A program made the position numbers and the translations under genes. Below, piece by piece: positions 18,187-25,810 of a stretch of 64,000 nt of DNA (within the stretch, counting starts at the first letter, position 1; each line of letters begins with the position of its first letter). A model generated the notes under the pieces. It made no database searches and was not told where the DNA came from. It saw only the letters and a list, made by a program, of their open reading frames with translations. This DNA comes from Chryseobacterium sp. Leaf180 (GTDB lineage Bacteria > Bacteroidota > Bacteroidia > Flavobacteriales > Weeksellaceae): contig NZ_LMPJ01000014.1 of assembly GCF_001424585.1 (NCBI RefSeq), forward strand, positions 21,503 to 85,502, written 5' to 3'.

Positions 18187-20258
18187 TGACCTGCAAAAAA
18201 AACATTGCCACTCTTTTCTTTGTTTCACTTTCCGGATTCTTTTTCGGGCAGGAAATTTCTGACACTTTGAAAACCTCATCTGTTGAAGAAGTTATCGTTA
18301 CCGCTACCAGAACAGAAAGAAATGTTGCCACACTGCCCTTACCCACGCAGATCATTACCGGCGAAAGCATCAGAAAATCTGGTGTGAGCCGTCTCAACGA
18401 AATCATTCAGGAGCAAACCGGATTGATTACAGTTCCTGATTTTGGCGGTGGTGAAGGCATTCAGATGCAGGGTTTGGATGCGGCGTATGTCATGATTTTG
18501 CTGGACGGACAACCCATGTTCGGAAGGAGCGCGGGAACACTCGACCTGAGCAGAATTTCGGTGAATAATATTGAAAGAATCGAAATTGTAAAGGGCGCTT
18601 CATCCTGCCTTTACGGAAGTGAAGCACTCGCCGGTGTCATTAATATTATTACCAAAAAGCCGCAGATTTCTGATAAGCTTAAAGGCAATGTCAATTATAA
18701 AATCGCGGGTTTTAATACGCATGATGCTTCTGCCAATCTTGAGTATGGTAAAAATAAAATCGGTGGTGAGCTGTTTGCCAATTTTTTCAGTTCAGGCGGT
18801 TACAGTCTTTCCTCAGATGAGTTTTTGAACACCGTCGAGCCTTACCGGAATGTCACGTTTCAGCCAAAAATTAAAATTAATTTTAACGAAAAAGTAAATC
18901 TTTCGGCGAGCACAAGATTTTTCATGCAGAATCAGGACTATAAAGCGAGAATTGAAAGTCAGGAAATGACCGGTGAAAGTCTGATTAAGGAATGGAATCA
19001 CGCTTTGCTCATCAATCAACAGGCAACTGAGAAGCTTAAAATTGTATATGATCTTTATGCGACACATTACCAGGCTGATGAATATTTAAACCAAAACAGC
19101 GGACAGCTATTTGAGGAAAGCCGTTTTGACCAGTGGTTTTTCCGGCCAGAAATCCGTTCGCATTACCGATTGGGCAAAAACACGCTCTCTGCGGGTGTGG
19201 GGATGAATTATGAAAGTCTCGACCGAACGTATTTTGCAGACAAAGCCGTTTTAAATTCTGAATATATTTTCGGTCAGTTTGAATGGTTTTTGAAAGAGAA
19301 ATGGAATATTCTGGCAGGCTTCCGATACGATCATCATCACCAGTATGAATCCCAGTTAAGTCCAAAACTTGGAATCAATTATAAATGGAATGAAAACCTT
19401 TCACTGAAGGCTTCTGTCGGGTACGGTTACAAAGCGCCGGATCTGCGCCAGCTGTATTTCAATTTTACCAATTCGGCAGTCGGCTATACGGTTTTGGGAT
19501 ATAATGTCGCATCAGAAAAACTGGCTCTGCTTCAAAATCAGGGACAGATTGCTTCGGTAGAAAATGTAGATTTTTCATCAGCTTTAAAACCTGAAAGTTC
19601 AGTCAACTTTAATTTTGGAGGCTATTTTAAAAAGGAGAAATTCTCGTTTGATTATAATCTCTTTTACAACAGAATCACCAATCTGATCGACACCAAAGTG
19701 ATTGCCAGCAAGAAGAGCGGCCAGAATGTTTTTTCTTATCTGAATCTTGATGAAATTTTTACCTATGGTGCTGAGCTAAACAGTTCGTACCGTTTCAACC
19801 GGAATTTTACCGTTTCGGCAGGTTACCAATATCTCATTGCGAAAGATCAGGAAATGACGGACAGAATTAAAAACGGTGAAATTTTCGCGAGAAATCCATC
19901 CACGCTGGAAACTTTTCAGCTGCGGCCTTCGGATTATTTTGGTCTGCTAAACCGCTCCAAGCATACGGCAAATCTTAAACTAAATTATACGATACAGCCG
20001 CTGGGAACAACTATTAATGCAAGACTTTTCTACCGCAGCAAATACGGAATCCGCGATTCTAACAACAGCCAGATTCTCGACCGGTACGATGTTTTTGTGA
20101 AAGGATATTTTACAGCCAATCTTACCATCAATCAGGAATTCAAGTACGGGATTTCTGCGCAGGCTGGCGCACTTAATCTTTTTAATTATAAAGATGCAGC
20201 CAACATTCCGAATCTTGCCGGAAGACAATTTTTCGGAAGAATTCAGTATCAGTTTTAA
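18186..20258 (+). CDS. TonB-dependent outer-membrane receptor, HmuR-like
   Basis: 690 aa. A signal peptide ends at about residue 19 (FFFGQE). A TonB-box-like EEVIVTATRTERN is followed by a plug domain (about 40-155, with VMILLDGQPMFGR and IEIVKGASSCLYGSEALAGVINI), then a 22-strand-type barrel ending in the aromatic terminus RIQYQF. There is no carboxypeptidase-like N-terminal extension, so this is a classical siderophore/vitamin/haem receptor rather than a SusC. The HmuY gene that follows makes haem the likely substrate. Expression is probably induced by iron limitation, judging from the operator-like repeats upstream. Confidence 0.9.
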   Translation: MTCKKNIATLFFVSLSGFFFGQEISDTLKTSSVEEVIVTATRTERNVATLPLPTQIITGESIRKSGVSRLNEIIQEQTGLITVPDFGGGEGIQMQGLDAAYVMILLDGQPMFGRSAGTLDLSRISVNNIERIEIVKGASSCLYGSEALAGVINIITKKPQISDKLKGNVNYKIAGFNTHDASANLEYGKNKIGGELFANFFSSGGYSLSSDEFLNTVEPYRNVTFQPKIKINFNEKVNLSASTRFFMQNQDYKARIESQEMTGESLIKEWNHALLINQQATEKLKIVYDLYATHYQADEYLNQNSGQLFEESRFDQWFFRPEIRSHYRLGKNTLSAGVGMNYESLDRTYFADKAVLNSEYIFGQFEWFLKEKWNILAGFRYDHHHQYESQLSPKLGINYKWNENLSLKASVGYGYKAPDLRQLYFNFTNSAVGYTVLGYNVASEKLALLQNQGQIASVENVDFSSALKPESSVNFNFGGYFKKEKFSFDYNLFYNRITNLIDTKVIASKKSGQNVFSYLNLDEIFTYGAELNSSYRFNRNFTVSAGYQYLIAKDQEMTDRIKNGEIFARNPSTLETFQLRPSDYFGLLNRSKHTANLKLNYTIQPLGTTINARLFYRSKYGIRDSNNSQILDRYDVFVKGYFTANLTINQEFKYGISAQAGALNLFNYKDAANIPNLAGRQFFGRIQYQF

Positions 20259-20294
20259 ACCATAATACCATTAAAATAAACAAATAAAATCACT

Positions 20295-20924
20295 ATGACA
20301 AAATCAGTATTTTTAAAATCAGCACTGGCACTTTCGGTTGCCGCAACTTTCGTTTCGTGTTCTAATGACGACGAAATGCCGCAAAATCAAAGCACCCTTG
20401 AAACTAAAATGACCACCAACCTTTATGCGCCACAAACCGGTGGACAGGGACAGCCGATTGGCGGAGCTTTTACCAAATTCAGCTTCTCACAAAACTCAGC
20501 GGTGACGAATGATTCCTGGGATATTGCTTTCCGTGGAACGACAATTATCGTGAACGGCGGCAGTACTATCGGTATTACCGACGAACCTGCGAGAACTGGA
20601 AATGCATCCGTAAGCATCGCATCGGGAACATTTAACAGCGTAACGACTATTCCCGCGGCAGCAACTTTCAAACAGGACGGCACCAATTCTTACGCTATTC
20701 CGAATGTAAGTGGATCAACCGGCTGGTATACCTACAACAGCGCGACAAACATCATTACGCCTAATACAGGAAAAATATTAGTGGTAAAAACACACGATGG
20801 CAAATATGCTAAAATGGAAATTTTAAGCTATTATAAAGATGCTCCGGCGAATCCTGATTCGACGATGCCGACACGATATTTTACTTTCAAATATGTGTAT
20901 CAGCCCAACGGAACCAATTTTTAA
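20295..20924 (+). CDS. HmuY-family haem-binding lipoprotein
   Basis: 209 aa. The lipobox is FVSCS with Cys at residue 22. The C-terminal half has the HmuY-type pattern GKILVVKTHDGKYAKMEILSY followed by YFTFKYVYQ, the strands that form the haem-holding fold. In Porphyromonas, HmuY captures haem and passes it to HmuR; this gene sits 36 bp after a receptor gene, the same order reversed. The His or Met residues that would bind haem cannot be fixed from sequence alone. A terminator follows, closing a three-gene operon. Confidence 0.85.
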   Translation: MTKSVFLKSALALSVAATFVSCSNDDEMPQNQSTLETKMTTNLYAPQTGGQGQPIGGAFTKFSFSQNSAVTNDSWDIAFRGTTIIVNGGSTIGITDEPARTGNASVSIASGTFNSVTTIPAAATFKQDGTNSYAIPNVSGSTGWYTYNSATNIITPNTGKILVVKTHDGKYAKMEILSYYKDAPANPDSTMPTRYFTFKYVYQPNGTNF

Positions 20925-20937
20925 TTAGCCAAAACAA

Positions 20938-20970
20938 AAAAACTTACTGTAACTGCAGTAAGTTTTTTGT
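20938..20970 (+). terminator. Terminator of the haem operon
   Basis: AACTTACTG and its complement form a 9-bp stem with a 5-base loop, followed by a T-run. Confidence 0.88.
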
Positions 20971-20989
20971 TTCAAAGATGTTTTAAAAT

Positions 20990-21964
20990 TTATTTCGGTA
21001 GGGGCATCAGCCGCGCGTGCTGTATCACAAACTGCTTTGAAGGCACAGATGTACTGTCGGTAAGTTCTGAGAATTTCGCATTCATCACCCAGATTTTGTC
21101 TTTTGCCGCCGTTGCCGTTGAGGGATAAGTAAAACGATCTGCGACCAGCGTTGATGCAGAAAGTTTCGCAGAATTCCAGTTATCCTGAGAAGTCAGTTCG
21201 CAGATCTTATCACTGCCACCGTTCTGCACGACTACCAGTTTATCATTTGAGGTCAAAAGAAGTCCGTCGCCGTTCATAAAAAACTGCTCCGCAGCAACTT
21301 TCGTCACGTTTTTCGGGTTTTTCAGATCAATTTTATAAATCATTCCTGTACCGCTGCTTACCGTAAGCAGATAACCTGAAGGATGAAAGACGATGCCGTT
21401 TAAGCCAATTCCTTCTGTTTTAAATGAAGGATGATCTGCAAAAACAGTGGCGTTCCCATTTGGTGTAATTTTATAAATGACATTTGAAAAACTTTCGGTA
21501 ACGTAGGCATTCTGCTGATTATCAAAAGTCAGATCATTCGGAAAGTGCAATCCGGAAGTCAGTTTAGAAAGATCAATATCATCGGTTTTTTTACCGGTAA
21601 TTAAATCTATACCAATAAGTCTCGCCATCTTTTTGCGTGTTTCCGGAGACGTGAATTTGCTGTAATTGGCATCCCCGATGCAGGCAAAAAGCCTTTTTCC
21701 GTCGGGATGAATTTTCATACCGTAACTTGATTTAAAACTGGGATCATTTAGGAGTTCGGAATAATTTCCCTGAGGGGAAACTTTTCCTATGCTTCCCAGC
21801 CTTGCGGAAGAAACGTAGTATACATCCCGCGAACCATCATATACGATACCTTCAGGATATGCTTCAGGTGCATTAAATTCTATTCTTGCCGTCGGCTGAT
21901 CGGGCACTGCAGCCGCACATCCAACCAAAGAGATACATAAAATTAGCTGTTTCATCGGTTTCAA
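20990..21964 (-). CDS. SMP-30/gluconolactonase-like beta-propeller lipoprotein
   Basis: 324 aa. The lipobox SLVGC places the lipidated Cys at about residue 16. Repeated YPEGIVYD, FPNDLTFD and GLNGIVFHPSG blades indicate an SMP-30/NHL-like six-bladed propeller, the fold of gluconolactonases. It would act in the periplasm or at the outer membrane. The ATG overlaps the stop of the upstream sugar dehydrogenase gene by 4 bp. A dehydrogenase plus a lactonase-type propeller suggests oxidation of an aldose to lactone and then acid; the substrate is unknown. Confidence 0.8.
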   Translation of the reverse strand: MKPMKQLILCISLVGCAAAVPDQPTARIEFNAPEAYPEGIVYDGSRDVYYVSSARLGSIGKVSPQGNYSELLNDPSFKSSYGMKIHPDGKRLFACIGDANYSKFTSPETRKKMARLIGIDLITGKKTDDIDLSKLTSGLHFPNDLTFDNQQNAYVTESFSNVIYKITPNGNATVFADHPSFKTEGIGLNGIVFHPSGYLLTVSSGTGMIYKIDLKNPKNVTKVAAEQFFMNGDGLLLTSNDKLVVVQNGGSDKICELTSQDNWNSAKLSASTLVADRFTYPSTATAAKDKIWVMNAKFSELTDSTSVPSKQFVIQHARLMPLPK

Positions 21965-23136
21965 TTTTGTTTAACGAGATATAAAACGCCGTTGGCATCA
22001 TCAGAAATGTAGACTTTTCCGTCTGTGGTAATTGCCATTCCGGCAGGTCTTCCGAAGCGTGTACTTCCTTTCAGAAAGCCGGTGAGAAAATCTTCGGAAG
22101 CAACCGGTTTACCATTTTCGAAATGTATTTTCTGAACTTTAAATCCTACAGCTTTGCTGCGGTTCCATGAGCCGTGCCAGTTGATCAAAGCATCACCGCT
22201 GAAGGCTGTTCCGGCCGGGAAAAACTGAAAAGCAATCGGTGCCATGTGCGCCTGAAACTCCATCACAGAAGGCTCGGTGGTCTGCACCCATTTATCTTTG
22301 CTGTCGCCTGCAGGATCTTCCCTGCTCCTGTCTACCTCGCGTTTAGCGTACGCAAAAGGATAGCCGTAGTTTTTTCCGTCTTTGATCTGGTTGAGCTCCT
22401 CCGGCGGCCAGTCGTCGCCTTTTGCATCACCACCGTTATCGATTCCCCAAAGCTCATCCGACTGTGGATGCCAGTCAAACCCTATCGTGTTTCGAAGCCC
22501 GGAGGCATAGATTCTTCTCTTCCAGGTTTGCGGATCTACCTGCACAATGGTCGCTGCCTCGCGGTCGCTTTCCTTGCAGTCGTTGCATAGTGTTCCAATC
22601 GAGATGTACAGTTTGCCATCCGGACCAAAATCCATCGTTCGGTTCGGATGCTGACCTGCACTCGGCATATCATTAAACAGCATTTCCTTGTTGGTTAAAG
22701 TTCCGTCTGGATTGATTTTGTACCGGCGCAGTTCGTTATTATTGCACAGATACATCATTCCATCTTTCACAGTAATGCCGTGCACGCCTTTAAACTCAGC
22801 AACAACAGTTTTGATTTCTTCAAATTTCGAATCGCCGTCTGTATCTTTCAGCATCAGAACATCACCAGTATCTCGTCTCGTCACATACAAACCGTCTGGC
22901 GTATGATAAAGCATTCTAGGTTTTCCTAAACCTGATGCTGCGACAGAAACCAACCAGCCAGCCGGAACTTTCAGCATATTGACCATCTCGGGAAGGAAAT
23001 CAAGATGCTGCGGGTAATTGGTTGTATGTTTTATCGTAACGATATCTTTTGGCGGCGTTCCGCGCTGAGCCGCGACAGGAGAAAACGCCAGTGCTCCCAA
23101 CATTGGCAGAGATTTTTTTATCAGTTTAAGATTCAT
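21961..23136 (-). CDS. PQQ-type sugar (sorbosone/glucose) dehydrogenase
   Basis: 391 aa. A signal peptide ends near residue 23 (SPVAAQ). The propeller motifs GVHGITV, NRTMDFGPDGKLYISIG, GLRNTIGFDWHP and WGIDNGGD are those of soluble PQQ-dependent aldose dehydrogenases. A CxxC near residue 190 (LCNDCKE) is present. It should oxidise sugars in the periplasm and pass electrons to the respiratory chain; PQQ is usually scavenged because many flavobacteria cannot make it. First gene of a two-gene operon with the SMP-30-like lipoprotein. Confidence 0.88.
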   Translation of the reverse strand: MNLKLIKKSLPMLGALAFSPVAAQRGTPPKDIVTIKHTTNYPQHLDFLPEMVNMLKVPAGWLVSVAASGLGKPRMLYHTPDGLYVTRRDTGDVLMLKDTDGDSKFEEIKTVVAEFKGVHGITVKDGMMYLCNNNELRRYKINPDGTLTNKEMLFNDMPSAGQHPNRTMDFGPDGKLYISIGTLCNDCKESDREAATIVQVDPQTWKRRIYASGLRNTIGFDWHPQSDELWGIDNGGDAKGDDWPPEELNQIKDGKNYGYPFAYAKREVDRSREDPAGDSKDKWVQTTEPSVMEFQAHMAPIAFQFFPAGTAFSGDALINWHGSWNRSKAVGFKVQKIHFENGKPVASEDFLTGFLKGSTRFGRPAGMAITTDGKVYISDDANGVLYLVKQN

Positions 23137-23171
23137 AAATAGCTTTTCTAAGGTTTTACAAAATCTAAAAA

Positions 23172-23738
23172 CTATTTACCCGAATTATCCTCTTCAGCCG
23201 CTTCGAAATTAATCGCGTTGTAGGCAGAGTCGGTGAGCAGAGAATCGGCTTCTTTTTCCTCCGCCAAAGTTTCTTCCAGCAAGGCAGCCACCTCATCTTC
23301 GCCTAACGTTTTGGCAAATGCCGCGAGTGTTCCGTACGAAGCAATTTCGTAATGTTCTATTTTCTGCGAAGCGGCGATAATACCGGCGTCGCGTACCGGT
23401 CCAACTTCCGTTTCCTGCATGATGCTTTCGCCTTCTTTGATAAGACCTTCGATGGCATCACATTTTTTTCCACGGTTATTTTCTCCTAAAATCTCAAAGA
23501 TTTTTTCAAGCCTATCAACCTGACCTTCGGTAATAACCACATGATTTTCGATGGCTTCAATAAGCTTTGGCTCGCTGGCATTTTTAGCCATTTTCGGGAG
23601 CGATTTTACCAATGCTCTTTCTGCATACACAATGTCTTTCAAAGAATCAATAAACAATTCTTCCAGGCCTTCGGCGGCGGAAGATGTGGCGGTCACTTTT
23701 CTTCCCTGCTGCGCATTTTTCGCATCTGTCTTTTTCAT
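23172..23738 (-). CDS. DUF892 ferritin-like stress protein (YciE/YciF-like)
   Basis: 188 aa from MKKTDAKNAQ; an upstream in-frame Met (23786) adds a non-conserved leader and is disfavoured. The body is all-helical, with ELFIDSLKDIVYAERAL, ENHVVITEGQVDRLEKIF, IAASQKIEHYEIASYGT and LAEEKEADSLL blocks; these supply the Glu/His ligands of the DUF892 di-iron four-helix bundle. Relatives respond to osmotic or oxidative stress. The N terminus is Lys/Ala rich and may be disordered. A palindrome of the Crp/Fnr type lies 69 bp upstream. Confidence 0.9.
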   Translation of the reverse strand: MKKTDAKNAQQGRKVTATSSAAEGLEELFIDSLKDIVYAERALVKSLPKMAKNASEPKLIEAIENHVVITEGQVDRLEKIFEILGENNRGKKCDAIEGLIKEGESIMQETEVGPVRDAGIIAASQKIEHYEIASYGTLAAFAKTLGEDEVAALLEETLAEEKEADSLLTDSAYNAINFEAAEEDNSGK

Positions 23739-23806
23739 AATACTATAGATTTTATATGGTTTGTTTTCTGGTAAAACAAATATCATATTATATGAAATTC
23801 ACTCTT

Positions 23807-23820
23807 ATGATAGCGATCAT
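23807..23820. promoter_or_regulatory. Candidate Crp/Fnr operator upstream of DUF892
   Basis: ATGATAGCGATCAT is an exact ATGAT-N4-ATCAT site; the symmetry extends one base further each side (TATGAT...ATCATA). Confidence 0.68.
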
Positions 23821-23892
23821 AGGCACAAAATCAATCTTCTTCTATATTATAAAAGCGATTATTTTAAAGCAAAACAGATTTCATTTCAACAG

Positions 23893-23924
23893 CAAAAAAG
23901 CCGGAAAATTAAATTTCCGGCCTT
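23893..23924 (-). terminator. Terminator of the 54-aa gene
   Basis: GCCGGAAA/TTTCCGGC with an AT loop, followed on the minus strand by a T6 run, 24 bp after the small gene's stop codon. Confidence 0.85.
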
Positions 23925-23947
23925 CTTATTCTGTAAAGATTTTCTTT

Positions 23948-24112
23948 TTAAAAAGTATCTCTCACATTGATATTTCCTGATGCCCCTTTCGGTAAAAAAA
24001 CGACTTTTCTTGCAATCGCTTTTGCTTTTTCCAGTGCTTTTAATGCTTTCTGACGCTCGAGCTCTTTTGTGTAGTAAGAAGTAATATTCTCAGATTCCAT
24101 AGACATTTTCAT
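23948..24112 (-). CDS. 54-aa charged protein, function unknown
   Basis: This short frame starts MKMSMESENI, continues through a Lys/Ala/Glu helix (about residues 16-38: KELERQKALKALEKAKAIA) and ends NVRDTF. The amphipathic helix, the perfectly placed terminator after the stop and the lack of any other gene in 24113-24252 argue that it is expressed. I know no family for it. An alternative start is the Met at residue 3. Below 60 codons, it would be missed by simple ORF length cut-offs. Confidence 0.65.
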   Translation of the reverse strand: MKMSMESENITSYYTKELERQKALKALEKAKAIARKVVFLPKGASGNINVRDTF

Positions 24113-24252
24113 AATATAATATTTTTGGTGTGTTACTTGTTTAAATCCTTAGCGGAATTAAAATTTTACAATCTAATTCTGTACCGAATTTTCTTAAAAA
24201 ACGAAAATGAGGTATTAAAAAAAATTAATCTGAGATTTAATCAAAACTTGAT

Positions 24253-25467
24253 ATGAAACATAAAATCTGGAAAACCATTTTCGCATTCTCTGCTGCCGGT
24301 ATTGCAGCCATTGTTCTTTCCGGTTACAGTTATCTATTTAAAGCTTTGAAAATCAATCTTAAAAAAGGAGGACTCACGCCGTCTACCGACGATTCCAGGA
24401 AATTTCCTTTTCACATTATTAAAAATGAAAATCCGGAAACTTTTGAAAAACACAAACTTTACAATTCCGTAAGCTTTTCCGGAATTTTATCTGAAGAACT
24501 GATAAAAACGCGGGCATCATCCTTCCTTATCCTTGAAAAAGGAAAAATTCTGCACGAACAATACCTGAAAAATCACAGTTCAGATTCTCTGCTCAATTCT
24601 TTTTCCATGGCGAAAGGAGTTCTGTCGATACTCGTTGGCTGCGCGATTGATGACCAACTTGTCACTTCAGAAAACCAAAAAGTCTCCGATTTTTTTCCTG
24701 ATTATGCTCAAAATAAATTCGGGAAACATTTAACGCTGAAACATTTAATGACGATGCAGGGCGGTTTTAAATGGGAAGAAGAATACCGCCATCCTTTTGC
24801 CGAAAACTCCAAACAGTATTTTGTAGAAGATCTCGCGAAGCAGGTTTTTGAAACTGAAATGAAAGAAATGCCCGGCCACAAGTACGAATATCAGAGTGTT
24901 TCTGCGCAGTTACTCGGTTTAATCATTCAGAAAGCAACGGGGAAATCTCTCGCCGACTATCTTTCAGAGAAAATATGGAAACCTCTGCAGATGGAAAAAG
25001 AGGCGCGCTGGAGCACTGACGAAAAAGGAAATGAGAAAGCATTCTGCTGCATTCATGCGACTGCGAGAGACTTTGCGAAAATCGGACAACTTATTCTTCA
25101 GAAAGGACACTGGAACGGAAAGCAGATGATCAGTGAAGATTTTGTAGAGAAAATGCTGAGGCCAACCGAGGAAAATTCCGCGTTTGGATACTGCATCTGG
25201 GCAGACGATGAAAGCCTGAATAAATACCGGTTTTTCTACGGATTTCTCGGTCAGTTTATCATCATGATTCCGGAGCAGGAGATTGTTATTGTAAAAACCG
25301 GACTTTACAACCGATTGGAAGTTGATGAAAAGAAACGTCCGCTGCAGGTAAAAATTCTGGCAGAGGAAGTTTTAAGATCATTAGCAAATCATTCAGAAGA
25401 AACGCATCAGATTTCTTTATCAATGCAGGATTTGGCCGCGAAAAATATCGTCTCGGCTTCATCGTAA
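24253..25467 (+). CDS. Serine hydrolase of the class C beta-lactamase/PBP4-like family
   Basis: 404 aa. One N-terminal membrane helix (about 8-28) or uncleaved signal places the enzyme in the periplasm. The SxxK nucleophile motif is SMAK (118-121), preceded by LLNSF; a Tyr motif (KYEYQS) follows near residue 215; and a C-terminal FLGQFIIMIP strand occupies the place of the KTG/HxG motif. CubicO-type members are esterases or peptidases more often than resistance enzymes, so I do not call it a beta-lactamase. Its last 61 bp overlap the convergent 91-aa gene. Confidence 0.85.
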   Translation: MKHKIWKTIFAFSAAGIAAIVLSGYSYLFKALKINLKKGGLTPSTDDSRKFPFHIIKNENPETFEKHKLYNSVSFSGILSEELIKTRASSFLILEKGKILHEQYLKNHSSDSLLNSFSMAKGVLSILVGCAIDDQLVTSENQKVSDFFPDYAQNKFGKHLTLKHLMTMQGGFKWEEEYRHPFAENSKQYFVEDLAKQVFETEMKEMPGHKYEYQSVSAQLLGLIIQKATGKSLADYLSEKIWKPLQMEKEARWSTDEKGNEKAFCCIHATARDFAKIGQLILQKGHWNGKQMISEDFVEKMLRPTEENSAFGYCIWADDESLNKYRFFYGFLGQFIIMIPEQEIVIVKTGLYNRLEVDEKKRPLQVKILAEEVLRSLANHSEETHQISLSMQDLAAKNIVSASS

Positions 25468-25682
25468 AACATATTAATGCAGATTTCAAAACCATTGGTC
25501 AGGAAAAATGTGACTTTTCCTTCTGTATTGTGCGCCAAAAACGCAATATGTTCAGCGTTGATGATCAATGGTTTTCCCAGAACTTTAGCGCCTTCCAGCG
25601 CGTTTGGCCGCTTCAGAGAAACCACAGCAGACGATTTTATGTAAATCAATCCTTCCGAAGTTGCTCTCATTTTACTCTCCAT
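25407..25682 (-). CDS. 91-aa protein, function unknown
   Basis: It is soluble and predicted beta-rich, with strands such as PLIINAEHIAFLAHN and KVTFFLTNGFEICINMFYDEAE; I do not recognise the family. It overlaps the serine hydrolase tail to tail by 61 bp, which weakens the call, but an exact ATGAT-N4-ATCAT operator lies 49 bp upstream of the start, as in other genes of the presumed regulon. A start at the Met of MRATSEG (25670) is equally possible. Confidence 0.6.
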   Translation of the reverse strand: MESKMRATSEGLIYIKSSAVVSLKRPNALEGAKVLGKPLIINAEHIAFLAHNTEGKVTFFLTNGFEICINMFYDEAETIFFAAKSCIDKEI

Positions 25683-25730
25683 ATTTTCACTTAAACCAGA
25701 TAAATGTACCGCGAACGCATTTTGCCTGCT

Positions 25731-25744
25731 ATGATTTGAATCAT
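25731..25744. promoter_or_regulatory. Candidate Crp/Fnr operator upstream of the 91-aa gene
   Basis: ATGATTTGAATCAT, identical to the site at 13884. Confidence 0.7.
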
Positions 25745-25754
25745 ACTAAAAACG

Positions 25755-25788
25755 AAATCCCAAATGCAACGCAGTACATTCGGGATTT
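25755..25788 (-). terminator. Terminator of the TonB receptor gene
   Basis: AAATCCC-A-AATG pairs with CATT-C-GGGATTT; a T-rich tract follows on the minus strand. Confidence 0.75.
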
Positions 25789-25810
25789 GAATCGGTTTTT
25801 TAACAAAACT

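Noticed and set aside
24253..25467. An AmpC-type resistance beta-lactamase
   Set aside because: The SxxK motif is there, but the Tyr and KTG motifs are degenerate and it looks like a CubicO-type hydrolase.
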